From Cloacibacillus evryensis DSM 19522 (GTDB lineage Bacteria > Synergistota > Synergistia > Synergistales > Synergistaceae), in NCBI RefSeq assembly GCF_000585335.1, contig NZ_KK073872.1:946001-1010000 (forward strand): a stretch of DNA of 64,000 nucleotides, written 5' to 3'. Below are positions 7,779-17,312 of the stretch, one piece after another. The notes beneath the pieces are model-generated. The model was given only the letters and a program-made list of their open reading frames with translations, was not told where the DNA came from and ran no database searches. The first letter of the stretch is position 1. Each line of letters begins with the position of its first letter. The translations under genes were made by a program, and so were the position numbers.

Positions 7779-9080
7779 CTAGAACCCGGCGCCGTCGGCG
7801 GTGAACATGTTTTCGTATGCGCCGGGGATCTGAAGTTTCTTACGCAGCTGTATCTTCGGCATTCCTACGACGACGAGGCCGGAGGACGGGTCCACATGAT
7901 ACCGCTCGGTGTCGGCTACGGGGTCGAAGCCTATCGAGGTGCCGTTGGGGATGACGTTGTGCGCGTCAACGATCACGCGGCGCAGGCGGCAGTTTTCCCC
8001 GATATGGACGTTCTGCCCGATGATCGTCTCTTCGATGACGGAGCCGGAGTTGATCACGCAGTTGCGCGACAGCACGCTTTTGCGTACGTACGCGCCGAGC
8101 ACGCGGCTCGCTTCGGCGCGCAGGCAGCCGTCGACGGAGCAGGAGTGATCGTTAGCCGGGTAGGTGAATCCGGGCGGATCGGAGTAGGAGACGGTCCTGA
8201 TGGGCCATTGCTGGTTGTAGAGCGAGAGCGCCGATGGGTGGCGCAGCAGGTCCATGTGGGCCTCCCAGTAGGCTTTGATGCTTCCCACGTCTTTCCAGTA
8301 GGGGCGGTCGTCGCCGGGCAGCTTGTTGGTCGAGAAATCATAGGCCATCAGTTTGTAGCCCTTGAAGAGCATCGGCAGGATGTCCCGTCCGAAATCATGG
8401 CTGCTGTCCTTGCGCTCGTTGTCCGAGAGCACCGATTCTTCGAGTATCTCGCGCTCAAAGATGTAGTTTCCCATAGAGACGAAGCTGTAGCCGGGACGTC
8501 CGGGAATCTCCGGCGGGACGGCCGGTTTTTCTACGAAATCTATGATGCGCCCCTCCGCGTCGGTGGCGATGCAGCCGAACTGACTTGCCTCCGATGAGGG
8601 GACGACATAGGCCGCCACCGTAATGTCGGCGTTATTATCCATGTGATAGGCCAGCATCTGTTCCACATCCATCTTGTAGACGTGGTCCGCCGCGAAGATG
8701 CAGACGCGGTCGGCGTCGAAGAGCGTCACAAGGTGCATGTTCTGGAAGATGGCGTCCGCCGTGCCCTCGTACCAGCGTTCGCCGTCCCACATCTGGGCGG
8801 GGACGACGTTGACGAAGAAGTCGCGTCCGCGCAGCGCGCTGCCGAACTGCCACCCTTTGCCGATGTGTTCATGGAGGGACTGGCTCTTGAACTGTATGAG
8901 GCAATATATCGAAAAGAGCCCGCTGTTCACCATGTTTGAAAGTGCGAAATCTATTATGCGGTATTTTGCGGCGAAGGGTACGGCGGGCTTCGCCCTGTAC
9001 CTCGTCAGAGGCATCAGTCGTTCTCCCTTTCCTCCCGCAAGGACCATTCCGAGTACGCGTCCGTATTTTCCGTGAATCAT
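7779..9080 (-). CDS. glgC: Glucose-1-phosphate adenylyltransferase
   Basis: The 433-residue enzyme makes ADP-glucose from glucose-1-phosphate and ATP, the first committed step of bacterial glycogen synthesis. It has the nucleotidyltransferase signature MVLAGGKGERLMPLT near the N-terminus, followed by RAKPAVPFAAKYRIIDF, and a C-terminal left-handed beta-helix region (VIEETIIGQNVHIGENC). The ATG at 9080 has AAGGAGG nine bases upstream. It follows glgA on the same strand with its own possible promoter in between, so it can be made both from the operon and alone. Confidence 0.93.
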   Translation of the reverse strand: MIHGKYGRVLGMVLAGGKGERLMPLTRYRAKPAVPFAAKYRIIDFALSNMVNSGLFSIYCLIQFKSQSLHEHIGKGWQFGSALRGRDFFVNVVPAQMWDGERWYEGTADAIFQNMHLVTLFDADRVCIFAADHVYKMDVEQMLAYHMDNNADITVAAYVVPSSEASQFGCIATDAEGRIIDFVEKPAVPPEIPGRPGYSFVSMGNYIFEREILEESVLSDNERKDSSHDFGRDILPMLFKGYKLMAYDFSTNKLPGDDRPYWKDVGSIKAYWEAHMDLLRHPSALSLYNQQWPIRTVSYSDPPGFTYPANDHSCSVDGCLRAEASRVLGAYVRKSVLSRNCVINSGSVIEETIIGQNVHIGENCRLRRVIVDAHNVIPNGTSIGFDPVADTERYHVDPSSGLVVVGMPKIQLRKKLQIPGAYENMFTADGAGF

Positions 9081-9156
9081 TGAAGAAGGCCTCCTTTTCA
9101 AAGGATTACTGCTATGAAACTGGGTTTTGCCGTTAACGCTTACCTTATTGCCTGTT

Positions 9157-9185
9157 ATTATAGACTATTTAAATGTAAACGTCTA
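9157..9185 (-). promoter_or_regulatory. Possible promoter of glgC
   Basis: Minus-strand TATAAT (9162-9157) with a weak -35 TAGACG (9185-9180) at 17 bases, in the ~100-bp gap between glgA and glgC. Confidence 0.4.
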
Positions 9186-10667
9186 TTAATCAGAACTGAT
9201 GATATTCCTGTACAGCGCCGCGTATTCCTTCGCCGACGAGTTCCAGGAAAAGTCCTCCTTCATCGCGTTTCTTACGATCCTGCTCCACCGTTCGGGCTCA
9301 TCTTTCGCCGCGAGGGCGCGATTCAGCGCCTCCTCGAGCTCCGCGATGCTGTAGTCGGTAAAGAGGAAGCCGGTGCCGTCCGGCGAACTGTCCGCGTCGA
9401 TGACGGTGTCTGCGAGGCCGCCGGTGGCGCGCGCGACCGGGATGGTGCCGTAGGCGAAGGCGATGAGCTGCGAAAGGCCGCAGGGCTCGAATAGCGACGG
9501 CATCAGCAGGATGTCTCCGGCGGCGTACGCGAGGTGGGCGCTCTCTTCGCTGAAGGCGGTCACCGTTCGCACCGAAGAGGAATGGCTGGTCTCGAAGTCG
9601 GAGAGCTTCCTGTTGTAGAATTCGTTGCCCGAGCCGATGATGAGGGCGAATATTTTATCGGGCATAAAACGCTCCAATGCCTCAAGCATGATGTCGACGC
9701 CCTTCTGTTCCGTGAGGCGTCCGACGAAGATGATCAGCGGCCGTCCGTCGTCCTCCCAGCCGAAGCCCTCCATCAGCGCGCGGCGGCAGCTTTTCTTGCC
9801 GTCCCGGTGGCTGACGTCGTAATGCGCCGGCAGCAGCGGGTCCGTGTGAGGATTCCAGACGTCGTAGTCGATGCCGTTCAGTATCCCGCGCAGCTTGCTC
9901 TTGTTCGTCGACATCACGCCGTCGAGGCCGAAGCCGCCGTCATGCGTCTGGATGTCCCATGAATAGCTGGGGCTCACCGTCGTCACCGCCTCCGAGGTGT
10001 TTATCGCCCCCTTCATAAGGTTGACGAGCCCGTAGAACTCAAGCGACGCCGGGTCAAGCGCCGAGAAAGAGTCTGGAAGGAATCCCCACCCGTTGAGGCA
10101 TTCCTGCTGGAAGAGGCCCTGATGCGCCATGTTGTGTATCGTGTAGACGCTGTCGAAGTCGCCGGCCATGGAAGAGTAGTGCCGGTGCCAGCGCAGGGCA
10201 CTGGGGATTATCGCCGTCGGCCAGTCATGGGCGTGGATGATCTGCGGTTTCCAGCGCGCGGCGCGGGAGAGTTCAAAGGCCGCGTAGGAGAGGAAGATCA
10301 TCGGCTCGGCGGTGGCCGCGCTCATCTCTTCAGGATAGATGTTTTCGTTCGCGAACAGCTCGTCGTTTTCCAGAATGTAAATGGGAAGCCCGTCGATAGA
10401 GGCGCGCCAGAGCTTTGCGGAGAGGGAGCGCCAGTTAAGGGCCGCGGAGACGGTCCCCAGCGGGCGGCTGGGCAGCGCGGAGAGCTCCCGTGCCCTGTCC
10501 AGCACGCCGGGCCAGGCCGGCATCAGCACGCGCGCGTCGATATCGTTTTTACGAAGCGCCTTTGGCAGCGCTCCGGCCACGTCGCCGAGCCCGCCCTTTT
10601 TTGCGAGGGGGGCGCACTCGGGCGACACGTGCAGGATCTTTAGTACAAATTCATGTTCCTTTTCCAT
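9186..10667 (-). CDS. glgA: Glycogen synthase (ADP-glucose type)
   Basis: The 493-residue GT5 glycosyltransferase transfers glucose from ADP-glucose to growing glycogen. The donor-binding motif KKGGLGDV is near the N-terminus, and the GT-B C-domain carries VGRLTEQKGVD and the EPCGLSQLIAFAYGT region. I place the start at the ATG at 10667, one base after the TAA of the upstream fusion gene (TAAAATG), consistent with coupled translation; GTG at 10706 or ATG at 10694, both inside that gene, are alternatives. Confidence 0.92.
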   Translation of the reverse strand: MEKEHEFVLKILHVSPECAPLAKKGGLGDVAGALPKALRKNDIDARVLMPAWPGVLDRARELSALPSRPLGTVSAALNWRSLSAKLWRASIDGLPIYILENDELFANENIYPEEMSAATAEPMIFLSYAAFELSRAARWKPQIIHAHDWPTAIIPSALRWHRHYSSMAGDFDSVYTIHNMAHQGLFQQECLNGWGFLPDSFSALDPASLEFYGLVNLMKGAINTSEAVTTVSPSYSWDIQTHDGGFGLDGVMSTNKSKLRGILNGIDYDVWNPHTDPLLPAHYDVSHRDGKKSCRRALMEGFGWEDDGRPLIIFVGRLTEQKGVDIMLEALERFMPDKIFALIIGSGNEFYNRKLSDFETSHSSSVRTVTAFSEESAHLAYAAGDILLMPSLFEPCGLSQLIAFAYGTIPVARATGGLADTVIDADSSPDGTGFLFTDYSIAELEEALNRALAAKDEPERWSRIVRNAMKEDFSWNSSAKEYAALYRNIISSD

Positions 10668-10668
10668 T

Positions 10669-13600
10669 TTAATGTCCGCGGAATACGGTACCATAAGCCT
10701 TTTCACAATATTCGTGCACCACCCTATGCGTATTAAAGTAGCTTGCGTTCACAGCTATTGCGAATTTCATCATGCCTATCCACCGTTTGCGGTCGGTGTA
10801 ATAGGCGGGAATGATCTTCTCTTCCAGCTTATTATAGAGGTCCACGGCGTCTTCCGCCTCATTATACTCCACCATTCCGTTCTCCGTAGGCTCCGGCCCG
10901 ATCGCCCATCCGGTCCTGCCCTCGATGCAGCCCTCTATCCACCAGCCGTCGAGGACGGAGAAGTTCATGACGCCGTTATGGACGCACTTCATGCCGCTCG
11001 TGCCGGAGGCTTCGCGCGGACGTATCGGTGTGTTGAGCCAGATGTCGACGCCGGAGGTGATGAACTTCGCGGGGCCCATGTTGTAATTTTCGATGAAGAC
11101 CACCGGAAGCTCCGCGCCGAGCTCCTTCGCGATCCTGTTTATCTTTTGAAGGATGTCCTTTCCCGGTTCGTCGTGCGGATGCGCCTTGCCGGAGAAGACG
11201 AACTGCACCTTGCCCTTGCCGATCTCCACCAAACGCCGGATATCGCTGAATACGAGGTCAGCCCTTTTGTAGGTCGCGGCGCGGCGCGCGAAGCCGATCG
11301 TCAGCACGTCGGGGTCGAGCTGCTGTCCCGTCTCTTCGAGCACGAAAGCAAGCAGCTTCATCTTTGCCGCCTGATGGGCCTTCCATATCTCCTCATCCGG
11401 GATATGCAGGGCCTGCATCAGCCGCGAGGGGTCGTTTCGCCAGCCGGGGATGCGGGCGTCATAAAGGTTTGCGAAACTCGGCGAGGTCCAGGTCGTCGAG
11501 TGGACGCCGTTGGTTATCCAGTCGATCGACTCGTTGCCGAACATCGCGCGGCTGACGAGCGCATGTTTGTGCGACACGCCGTTGACATAGCGGGAGAGCT
11601 TGAGCGCGAGATCCGTCATCGAAAGGCCGTTGCCGCCGATGTGCTGGCGCAGTATCTGGGCCACGTCGCCGTCCATCACCTCGTCTATGAGGTCGTAGGA
11701 GAAGAAATCGTGCCCGGCCGCCACCGGCGTATGCGTGGTGAATATGACCTGGTTCCTCACCTTTTCGATGTCGCCGTAGCCCTGTTCGCGCAGAAGTTCG
11801 AGCGTGAGGAAGCCGGCGTGCCCCTCGTTGAGGTGGAAGGTCGAAATATTACGGTAACCCATGTCGCGCAGCAGGCGCAGACCGCAGATGCCGAGTATCA
11901 GCTCCTGGCAGAGGCGGTATTTGTTGTCGCCGCCGTATAGCTCCGCCGTCAGCAGGCGGTCTTCCGGAAGGTTCTCCGGCAGGTCCGTGTCGAGGAAATA
12001 GATCGGCAGCGGGTGCTCCGTCTGCCCTATCAGCATATAGCACCAGGCGCCCACAGTAACCGGACGCCCGTTCATCGTGATCGTCACGCGGTTCGGCAGC
12101 TGCGTCATGAAGTCACGCGGATTCCACTCGACCGGATATTCGGTCTGCCGTCCCTCCCGGTTGATCTTCTGGGCGAAATAACCCTTTTTGTAAAGCAGCG
12201 TCATCGCCACCATCGGCACCCCGAGGTCCGAGGCGCTCTTTAAAATATCGCCCGCGAGCACGCCGAGCCCGCCCGAATAGGTCGGTATCTCCGGCATGAG
12301 CGCGATCTCCATCGAGAAATAGGCTGTATTCCTGAAAGCCGGGTCGTGTTCAAGCGTCGCCAGCAGCGAGTTTGCAAGGTTCGTTCCGTAATTCATTCCG
12401 TTCATCTTCTCCGATCCGTCTGTATTCTGTTCGCCTTTTGTTTTCATGTCCGACTGTTCCCTCATGCGCGGCATGATGTCGCGTATCGCTACCGCCGCGG
12501 CGGTGGGGCGTTCCCTCGTGTTGCCGCGCGCCTTTCTGAGGTCTTCGAGCAGCGGCCTGATGAAATCCCTGCCCGAGGATTCCTCCGCGATCTGAGCGGC
12601 GCGGAGGGCGTATGATATGACCTGCCTCGTTTCGACGCCGGCGACGTCGTTGAAGAACCAGGCGCACGAGGTGTAGGCGAACATGCGCATACGTTCCATC
12701 TCGATCAGGCCGGCGATCCTCTCCGATACCTTTTCCGACAGATCGCCGAATCTCTCCGTGACGAAGGCCCTCCTTCGTTCCGCCCTCTCCTCCGCGCTGG
12801 GCGCGAGCCCGCATTTATAGAGGTCGACGGCCTCGTTGCGCAGCTTCCAGGGATCGCCGTAGACTGAGATCTTTTCCTCAAAAAGTTCGTCGGTTTTGGC
12901 GGCGAGGTTGTCGAACGCCTCCCGCAGCGGTCCCCGCCATTTCTGGTTCCAGCCCGGTTCTCCTCCCGTGTGGCAGCCGCAGTCGCTCTGCCACCGTTCG
13001 ACGCCATGCGCGCAGGACCAGGAGGTATTTTCTTCGATTATGCAGCTCGCCGTGGGCGGATGTTCGGCGAGGAATCCTTCTATAGATGGCAGGTTTATCC
13101 TCTCGTCCAGCTCCATCTGTTCGAACATTCGCGCGAGGGCCATCTCTCCGAATTTGTGATGATGCCCGTAACTCTCTCCGTCGGTCGCCGTCACGAGCAG
13201 GCGGTCCTCGCCCTCCGCCGCGGAGCGCACGGCGGCGTCTTTGAAAAGGTCACCGTTGTTCAGCAGCCCGCCGAAGGCGATGCCCTGCGCCAATCCGGCG
13301 TGATAGAAAATTATCGTGATAGAGCGGCCGGAGGGCAATTCACAGCGGTACGGGCGCGTGACGTCGAGGTTTGCCCCTCGCGAGGTCAGTATGGGGCTGC
13401 CGTCGACGATCACCGCCTTGCACTGGTGCGGGGCGAGTATCGTAAACTCCACGCCGCAGGCCGCAAGCGTCTCCAGCGTGGGAATATCGACGGCCGTCTC
13501 CGGCAGCCACATGCCCTTTGGCGCGCGCCCGAAACGGTATTTGAAATCCTCGGTTCCCCAGACCGTCTGCGTCAGCCGGTCACGCTCCGAGGCGAGCGGC

Positions 13601-13926
13601 ATTATTACATGGTTGTAGGCCTGGGCGATCGCCCTTGATTGTGATTCTATCAGTGTCTTATTGAGAGACGGAGAATGTGCCTCTATCCATCGGTGAAGCG
13701 TGGGGCCAAAATTGAAGCTCAGTTTTGCGTAATTGTTGATCTCCGTTTTTATGCGTCCGTCCGTTCCAAGTATCCTTGCGCAGCTGTTTGGCAGATAGCA
13801 CTCGGAACAGACGCGTTCGTTCCAATCGTGCGCCGGACTGGCGGTTGGGTCCCGCGGGATCGTTCCCGTCCATGGGTCTTCACGCGGAGGCTGATAAAAA
13901 TGTCCGTGAATCGCGATGTTTATCAA
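10669..13926 (-). CDS. GH57/DUF3536-type glycoside hydrolase fused to alpha-glucan phosphorylase
   Basis: A 1,085-residue two-domain protein. Residues 1 to about 490 are a GH57/DUF3536-type domain (INIAIHGHFYQPPREDPW, KGMWLPETAVD, TDGESYGHHH). After a polar linker near residues 490-515, the remainder is an alpha-glucan phosphorylase of the short GlgP family (YFSMEIALMPEIPTYSGGLG, HLNEGHAGF, RRAATYKRADL) with the PLP lysine in ASGTSGMKCVHNG at about residue 975. The phosphorylase releases glucose-1-phosphate from glycogen; the GH57 part may cleave or rearrange alpha-glucan. An ATG near 12395 with GGAG upstream could allow separate translation of the phosphorylase. Confidence 0.9.
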   Translation of the reverse strand: MINIAIHGHFYQPPREDPWTGTIPRDPTASPAHDWNERVCSECYLPNSCARILGTDGRIKTEINNYAKLSFNFGPTLHRWIEAHSPSLNKTLIESQSRAIAQAYNHVIMPLASERDRLTQTVWGTEDFKYRFGRAPKGMWLPETAVDIPTLETLAACGVEFTILAPHQCKAVIVDGSPILTSRGANLDVTRPYRCELPSGRSITIIFYHAGLAQGIAFGGLLNNGDLFKDAAVRSAAEGEDRLLVTATDGESYGHHHKFGEMALARMFEQMELDERINLPSIEGFLAEHPPTASCIIEENTSWSCAHGVERWQSDCGCHTGGEPGWNQKWRGPLREAFDNLAAKTDELFEEKISVYGDPWKLRNEAVDLYKCGLAPSAEERAERRRAFVTERFGDLSEKVSERIAGLIEMERMRMFAYTSCAWFFNDVAGVETRQVISYALRAAQIAEESSGRDFIRPLLEDLRKARGNTRERPTAAAVAIRDIMPRMREQSDMKTKGEQNTDGSEKMNGMNYGTNLANSLLATLEHDPAFRNTAYFSMEIALMPEIPTYSGGLGVLAGDILKSASDLGVPMVAMTLLYKKGYFAQKINREGRQTEYPVEWNPRDFMTQLPNRVTITMNGRPVTVGAWCYMLIGQTEHPLPIYFLDTDLPENLPEDRLLTAELYGGDNKYRLCQELILGICGLRLLRDMGYRNISTFHLNEGHAGFLTLELLREQGYGDIEKVRNQVIFTTHTPVAAGHDFFSYDLIDEVMDGDVAQILRQHIGGNGLSMTDLALKLSRYVNGVSHKHALVSRAMFGNESIDWITNGVHSTTWTSPSFANLYDARIPGWRNDPSRLMQALHIPDEEIWKAHQAAKMKLLAFVLEETGQQLDPDVLTIGFARRAATYKRADLVFSDIRRLVEIGKGKVQFVFSGKAHPHDEPGKDILQKINRIAKELGAELPVVFIENYNMGPAKFITSGVDIWLNTPIRPREASGTSGMKCVHNGVMNFSVLDGWWIEGCIEGRTGWAIGPEPTENGMVEYNEAEDAVDLYNKLEEKIIPAYYTDRKRWIGMMKFAIAVNASYFNTHRVVHEYCEKAYGTVFRGH

Positions 13927-14054
13927 ATGCGAGCCTCCTCAAAAAATTTAATTGCCATAAAGCCATGGCATGATATGATTATACTATCAAGAGCTGGAAT
14001 TAGTCATAAGCGAATGTAAATAGACTAAAACTATCTAAAAGAGGAGGAAGCCAG

Positions 14055-14606
14055 ATGCTTGAAGATCTTTCTGCGCACGTACTGGACATTTCCGAAAACA
14101 GCACGATGGCCGGAGCCGACGAGGTGGAAATAACCATAAACGAAGATGAAAGAGAAGATCTGCTCCTCTTTTCGGTAAAAGACAACGGACGCGGCATGAG
14201 TCCGGAGTTTGTCGCGAAGGTGACCGACCCGTTCACGACGACGCGGACGACGCGGCGCGTCGGCATGGGGCTGCCCTTTCTGCGCCAGTCCGCGGAGCTC
14301 TGCGGCGGGGCGCTGGTGATCGACTCCGCCGTCGGCGTGGGGACGACCATCACCGCGACGTTCCGTTACGGCAGCGTCGACCGCCCTCCGCTCGGAGATA
14401 TGCCGGCGACGGTCATGACCCTCGTCATGGGTTCGCCGAACGTCCATTGGAAATACAGGCACATCATTAACGGGCGCGAATTCCTGCTGGACACCGATGA
14501 AATAATCGAAGCGCTGGATGGCGACCGTGAGATGCTCGCGTCGCCGGATGTCGGCCTCTGGCTGCGCGACAACATCCGCGAAGAGCTCGCGGCGCTGAGG
14601 GGCTGA
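14055..14606 (+). CDS. HATPase_c (GHKL) ATP-binding domain protein
   Basis: A 183-residue protein that is essentially a histidine-kinase-like ATPase domain with no sensor or phosphoacceptor region. It has the N box HVLDISENS, the G1 box DNGRGM, the FTTTR lid region and the G2 box GMGLP, then a ~70-residue C-terminal extension of unknown role. Such stand-alone domains can be anti-sigma or regulatory ATPases; some accompany hydrogenase genes, but none is here. AGAGGAGG precedes the ATG. It is divergent from the glycogen operon. Confidence 0.8.
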   Translation: MLEDLSAHVLDISENSTMAGADEVEITINEDEREDLLLFSVKDNGRGMSPEFVAKVTDPFTTTRTTRRVGMGLPFLRQSAELCGGALVIDSAVGVGTTITATFRYGSVDRPPLGDMPATVMTLVMGSPNVHWKYRHIINGREFLLDTDEIIEALDGDREMLASPDVGLWLRDNIREELAALRG

Positions 14607-14668
14607 GACAAAACCGGCGGAAAAATAGGGCGCTGCGCTTAATTCGTTATCATTTTCCGCCGTACCAC

Positions 14669-14696
14669 TTGTTTTTTTCTATTTCGGGGTTATAAT
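14669..14696 (+). promoter_or_regulatory. Promoter of the 6S-like RNA
   Basis: TTGTTT (14669-14674), 16-base spacer, perfect TATAAT (14691-14696). No reading frame follows; the structured RNA at 14704-14905 does. Confidence 0.6.
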
Positions 14697-14703
14697 TTTA
14701 ATC

Positions 14704-14905
14704 AAGAAATAACAGCAATCCCATTTACCCTGCTGGGTTCGTGTGATGTGGGTTGAGTCTTGAGCCAACAACTAAACCCGTTTGGATCGTCTTCCGAAGG
14801 CGGCGGAGATACGCAAGTATCGACCAGGTTAAGCGGATACGGTCCTATATCCTTGATTAGGATCGGGTCAAGACCTCCCATACACGGCCACGCGGGGTCT
14901 TTTTT
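14704..14905 (+). ncRNA. ssrS: Probable 6S RNA
   Basis: By hand folding the region forms the 6S plan. A long closing stem pairs 14727-14766 with 14864-14899, including GTCTTGA with TCAAGAC and CGTGT with ACACG. A central bubble (about 14767-14783 on the 5' side) has a small hairpin ATCCT/AGGAT (14849-14863) on its 3' side. A terminal arm pairs GGATCGT (14784-14790) with ACGGTCC (14839-14845), capped by GATAC-GCAA-GTATC. The 3' end is a T run. Length (~200 nt), own promoter and lack of coding potential fit 6S RNA, which binds housekeeping RNA polymerase. No database search was possible. Confidence 0.7.
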
Positions 14906-14980
14906 ATCATCCGGCGCGTCCGCGCAAGAAAATATATTTGCAGCATCCGAAGGCCGGTGTCGTGCAGGGCGGCCTGCCCG

Positions 14981-15217
14981 GCAAAGCAAGCGCGTCAACA
15001 AAGGCCGGGGAAAGGGTAAACGGCGGTTTAGCTTGTCATGCCGGGCCTGGTACTCCGTCGCCCCGGGCTTGACCCGGGGCCTAGTGTCTTGATGTTTTTG
15101 CTCCACCGGCGCATGTAAAACCAACGCCCATGGACTCCGGCTCGGAGGCCGGAGCGACGGAAGAGCATAACACAAAACCGCAATTCATTTCCTATTTTGC
15201 TGTTGACGCGTTTGCCT
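14981..15217. repeat. Small inverted-repeat (MITE-like) element with REP-like core
   Basis: About 235 bp bounded by GCAAGCGCGTCAACA (14986-15000) and TGTTGACGCGTTTGC (15201-15215), inverted copies with one mismatch. The ends resemble, but are not identical to, the ends of the ISAs1 copy at 45710. Inside are REP-like palindromes at about 15055-15085 and 15128-15160. No protein is encoded. The stretch 15218-15249 up to the insertion sequence shows nothing further. Confidence 0.55.
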
Positions 15218-15249
15218 GTGTGTGGTAAATGAGGGCGCGGCGTGTTATA

Positions 15250-17312
15250 ACCCGACTTTTACAGAAAATCTAGAAGTCCACAAATCGACCCATCAATAAA
15301 CCCAGTCCCGGAGCGGAAAATTACAATTCTGTTTCGGGTTTTCTTTATTCTATTTACGTTATGCTATTGTTGTGCTATACTATATTTGTATTGTTCTTCA
15401 TTCTTTTTCTGGAGAAGAGGCGATTTGTCATGATCCGCAAGGACAGCAGAGTATATAAGAGCGGCGCAGTCAAAACTCAGGTTCGCGTGGTCGAGGGCTA
15501 CAGACCTGGGCCAGGATGTCCTCCAAAGCAGCGTACTCTAAAGAATTTTGGCTATTTGGAGGATCAGGAGGATCCTGTGGCTTTTATGGCTATGGTTCGC
15601 GAGTATGACGAAAACTGCAAGAATGAGCCGGTGACACGGCTTGAGGTTCCTTCTACGCTTAAGATGTATTCACTGTCCAACCGCGTAAGGAATTATGGCT
15701 GCAGGTTCCTCGAGGCACTATATAACAGTCTTGAGATTGACGGCTTTATTGAACGGTATGCTGCATACTCTGGATATAAGGGCAATATTCCTTTGGCTGA
15801 GATATTTAAGTTTTTTGTGTTGACTCGCATTTTGGCTCCTGATTCCAAAAGGGGAAGCTGTCAGATGAAGGAGGAATTCTACGGCCTGTCATGCGATTTT
15901 TCTTTGCAGGACGCATACCGAGCTCTCGACGTGTTCGGAGATATGTCGCAGGATCTCCAACTTTGGCTGAATAATGAGGTGAAGCGCAGCATAGGGCGCG
16001 ATATGTCTTATGCCTTTTATGATGTTACCAATTTCTTTTTCGATATAGATTTCCCTGACGATGAAGGAGGATACCGCAGGCGCGGGGTTTCTAAGGAACA
16101 TAGGGTGGATCCTATAATCCAGATGGGGCTATTTCTTGATGAGAAGGGTCTGCCTGCATGTATGTCTTTGTTTCCGGGGAATAGGAGCGACTGTATGACG
16201 CTTAAGCCTGTGATGGCAGAGGTGCGCGGGAACTATGGTCTGAAGAGGCTTGTCGTTGTCGCAGATAAGGGATTGAACACTTCAAAGAATATCGACATGA
16301 TCTGCAATAACGGCGACGGTTATGTCGTGTCTCAGGTGCTGCGCGGCAAGAAGGGCAGCCGCTACCATGAAGCGATGTTCGATGACGGCGGATATATACA
16401 GAATGCAGACGGCAGTTACCGTTACAAACTCTTTACAGAGGAGTACACAGGCAAGGACAACGACGGACACTCAGTTGAAAGATGCCGCAAGGTTCTTATT
16501 TACTGGAGTCGGGCAGATGCAGAAATGGCTCGCCGCAAGCGTGTGGAAAAATTGCTGCGTGCTGAGAACGCAACAAAAAATAACGCTTATTCTATTCAGC
16601 ACGGATGCCTCGAATATACAAAAGAAGAGATTCGCGACGGTCACGACGGGCATATAGTAAAAAACGTCAGAAAGAGACTCAAACTGGACGAAGAAAAGGC
16701 CGAGGCAGATTCCCGTTTCGACGGTTATTTCTGCATCATCACAAGCGAGATGGAATATGATGCCTCAAAGATACGCGAGGTCTACGGCGGTCTTTGGCGC
16801 ATCGAGCAGTCTTTTAGGGTAATGAAGTCAGGTCTCGAAGCAAGGCCAGTCTTTGTAAGCACGCAGAAGCATATCCTGGCTCATTTCACTATCTGTTTTA
16901 CAGCTCTGCTGATAGTGAGGCTGCTGCAGCTAAAAATGGGGGAAGACGCCATCTCCGCCGAACGAATAGCGGCGGCACTTGGAGCGGCGAATTGCCAGGT
17001 CCTGCGCGGAGGCATTGTGCATCTTCTGGATGTAGGCGGCAGCATGGCGTTTAAAAAGCGTATAGGGCGCAATGGTAAACAGGTCGACACACTTGCTTTT
17101 TCCTGCGAAGACGAGATTGCGCTTGATTATGCCAAGATACAAAAGGCATTTTGCGTTGATTTCTACGATGCTTATCCAAAGCAGGAAGTCTTTAACAGAT
17201 TTCTTAAGGGGATAAAATAGCATAACAGAGCCTTTTGCTCAGATAAGAGAAAAATATCGGTTGTAGCAACGGCTCGGATGGTTTTGACTCTGGTGTGATG
17301 TAAAAGTCGGGT
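15250..17312 (+). mobile_element. IS1634-family insertion sequence
   Basis: About 2,060 bp bounded by the perfect 14-bp inverted repeat ACCCGACTTTTACA (15250-15263) and its complement (17299-17312), with one intact transposase gene. I could not find an unambiguous target duplication; members of this family can make long ones. Codon use is AT-richer than its neighbours, in keeping with transfer. Confidence 0.8.
15430..17220 (+). CDS. IS1634-family (DDE) transposase
   Basis: The 596-residue transposase appears intact. Likely catalytic segments are FYDVTNFFFDID (first aspartate), VVVADKGLNTSKN (second aspartate) and YGGLWRIEQSFRVMKSGLEA (glutamate), the pattern seen in IS4-like and IS1634 elements. 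The ATG at 15430 (MIRKDSRVYKSG) suits the family start better than one at 15361. Codon usage is AT-richer than the surrounding genes. Confidence 0.88.
   Translation: MIRKDSRVYKSGAVKTQVRVVEGYRPGPGCPPKQRTLKNFGYLEDQEDPVAFMAMVREYDENCKNEPVTRLEVPSTLKMYSLSNRVRNYGCRFLEALYNSLEIDGFIERYAAYSGYKGNIPLAEIFKFFVLTRILAPDSKRGSCQMKEEFYGLSCDFSLQDAYRALDVFGDMSQDLQLWLNNEVKRSIGRDMSYAFYDVTNFFFDIDFPDDEGGYRRRGVSKEHRVDPIIQMGLFLDEKGLPACMSLFPGNRSDCMTLKPVMAEVRGNYGLKRLVVVADKGLNTSKNIDMICNNGDGYVVSQVLRGKKGSRYHEAMFDDGGYIQNADGSYRYKLFTEEYTGKDNDGHSVERCRKVLIYWSRADAEMARRKRVEKLLRAENATKNNAYSIQHGCLEYTKEEIRDGHDGHIVKNVRKRLKLDEEKAEADSRFDGYFCIITSEMEYDASKIREVYGGLWRIEQSFRVMKSGLEARPVFVSTQKHILAHFTICFTALLIVRLLQLKMGEDAISAERIAAALGAANCQVLRGGIVHLLDVGGSMAFKKRIGRNGKQVDTLAFSCEDEIALDYAKIQKAFCVDFYDAYPKQEVFNRFLKGIK

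Noticed and set aside
10381..11940. A 519-codon plus-strand frame antisense to glgA and the phosphorylase
   Set aside because: Long antisense frames are expected in GC-rich genes; no ribosome site and no recognisable protein.
14702..15175. A 157-codon minus-strand frame
   Set aside because: It overlaps the structured RNA and repeat element, has biased composition and no ribosome site.
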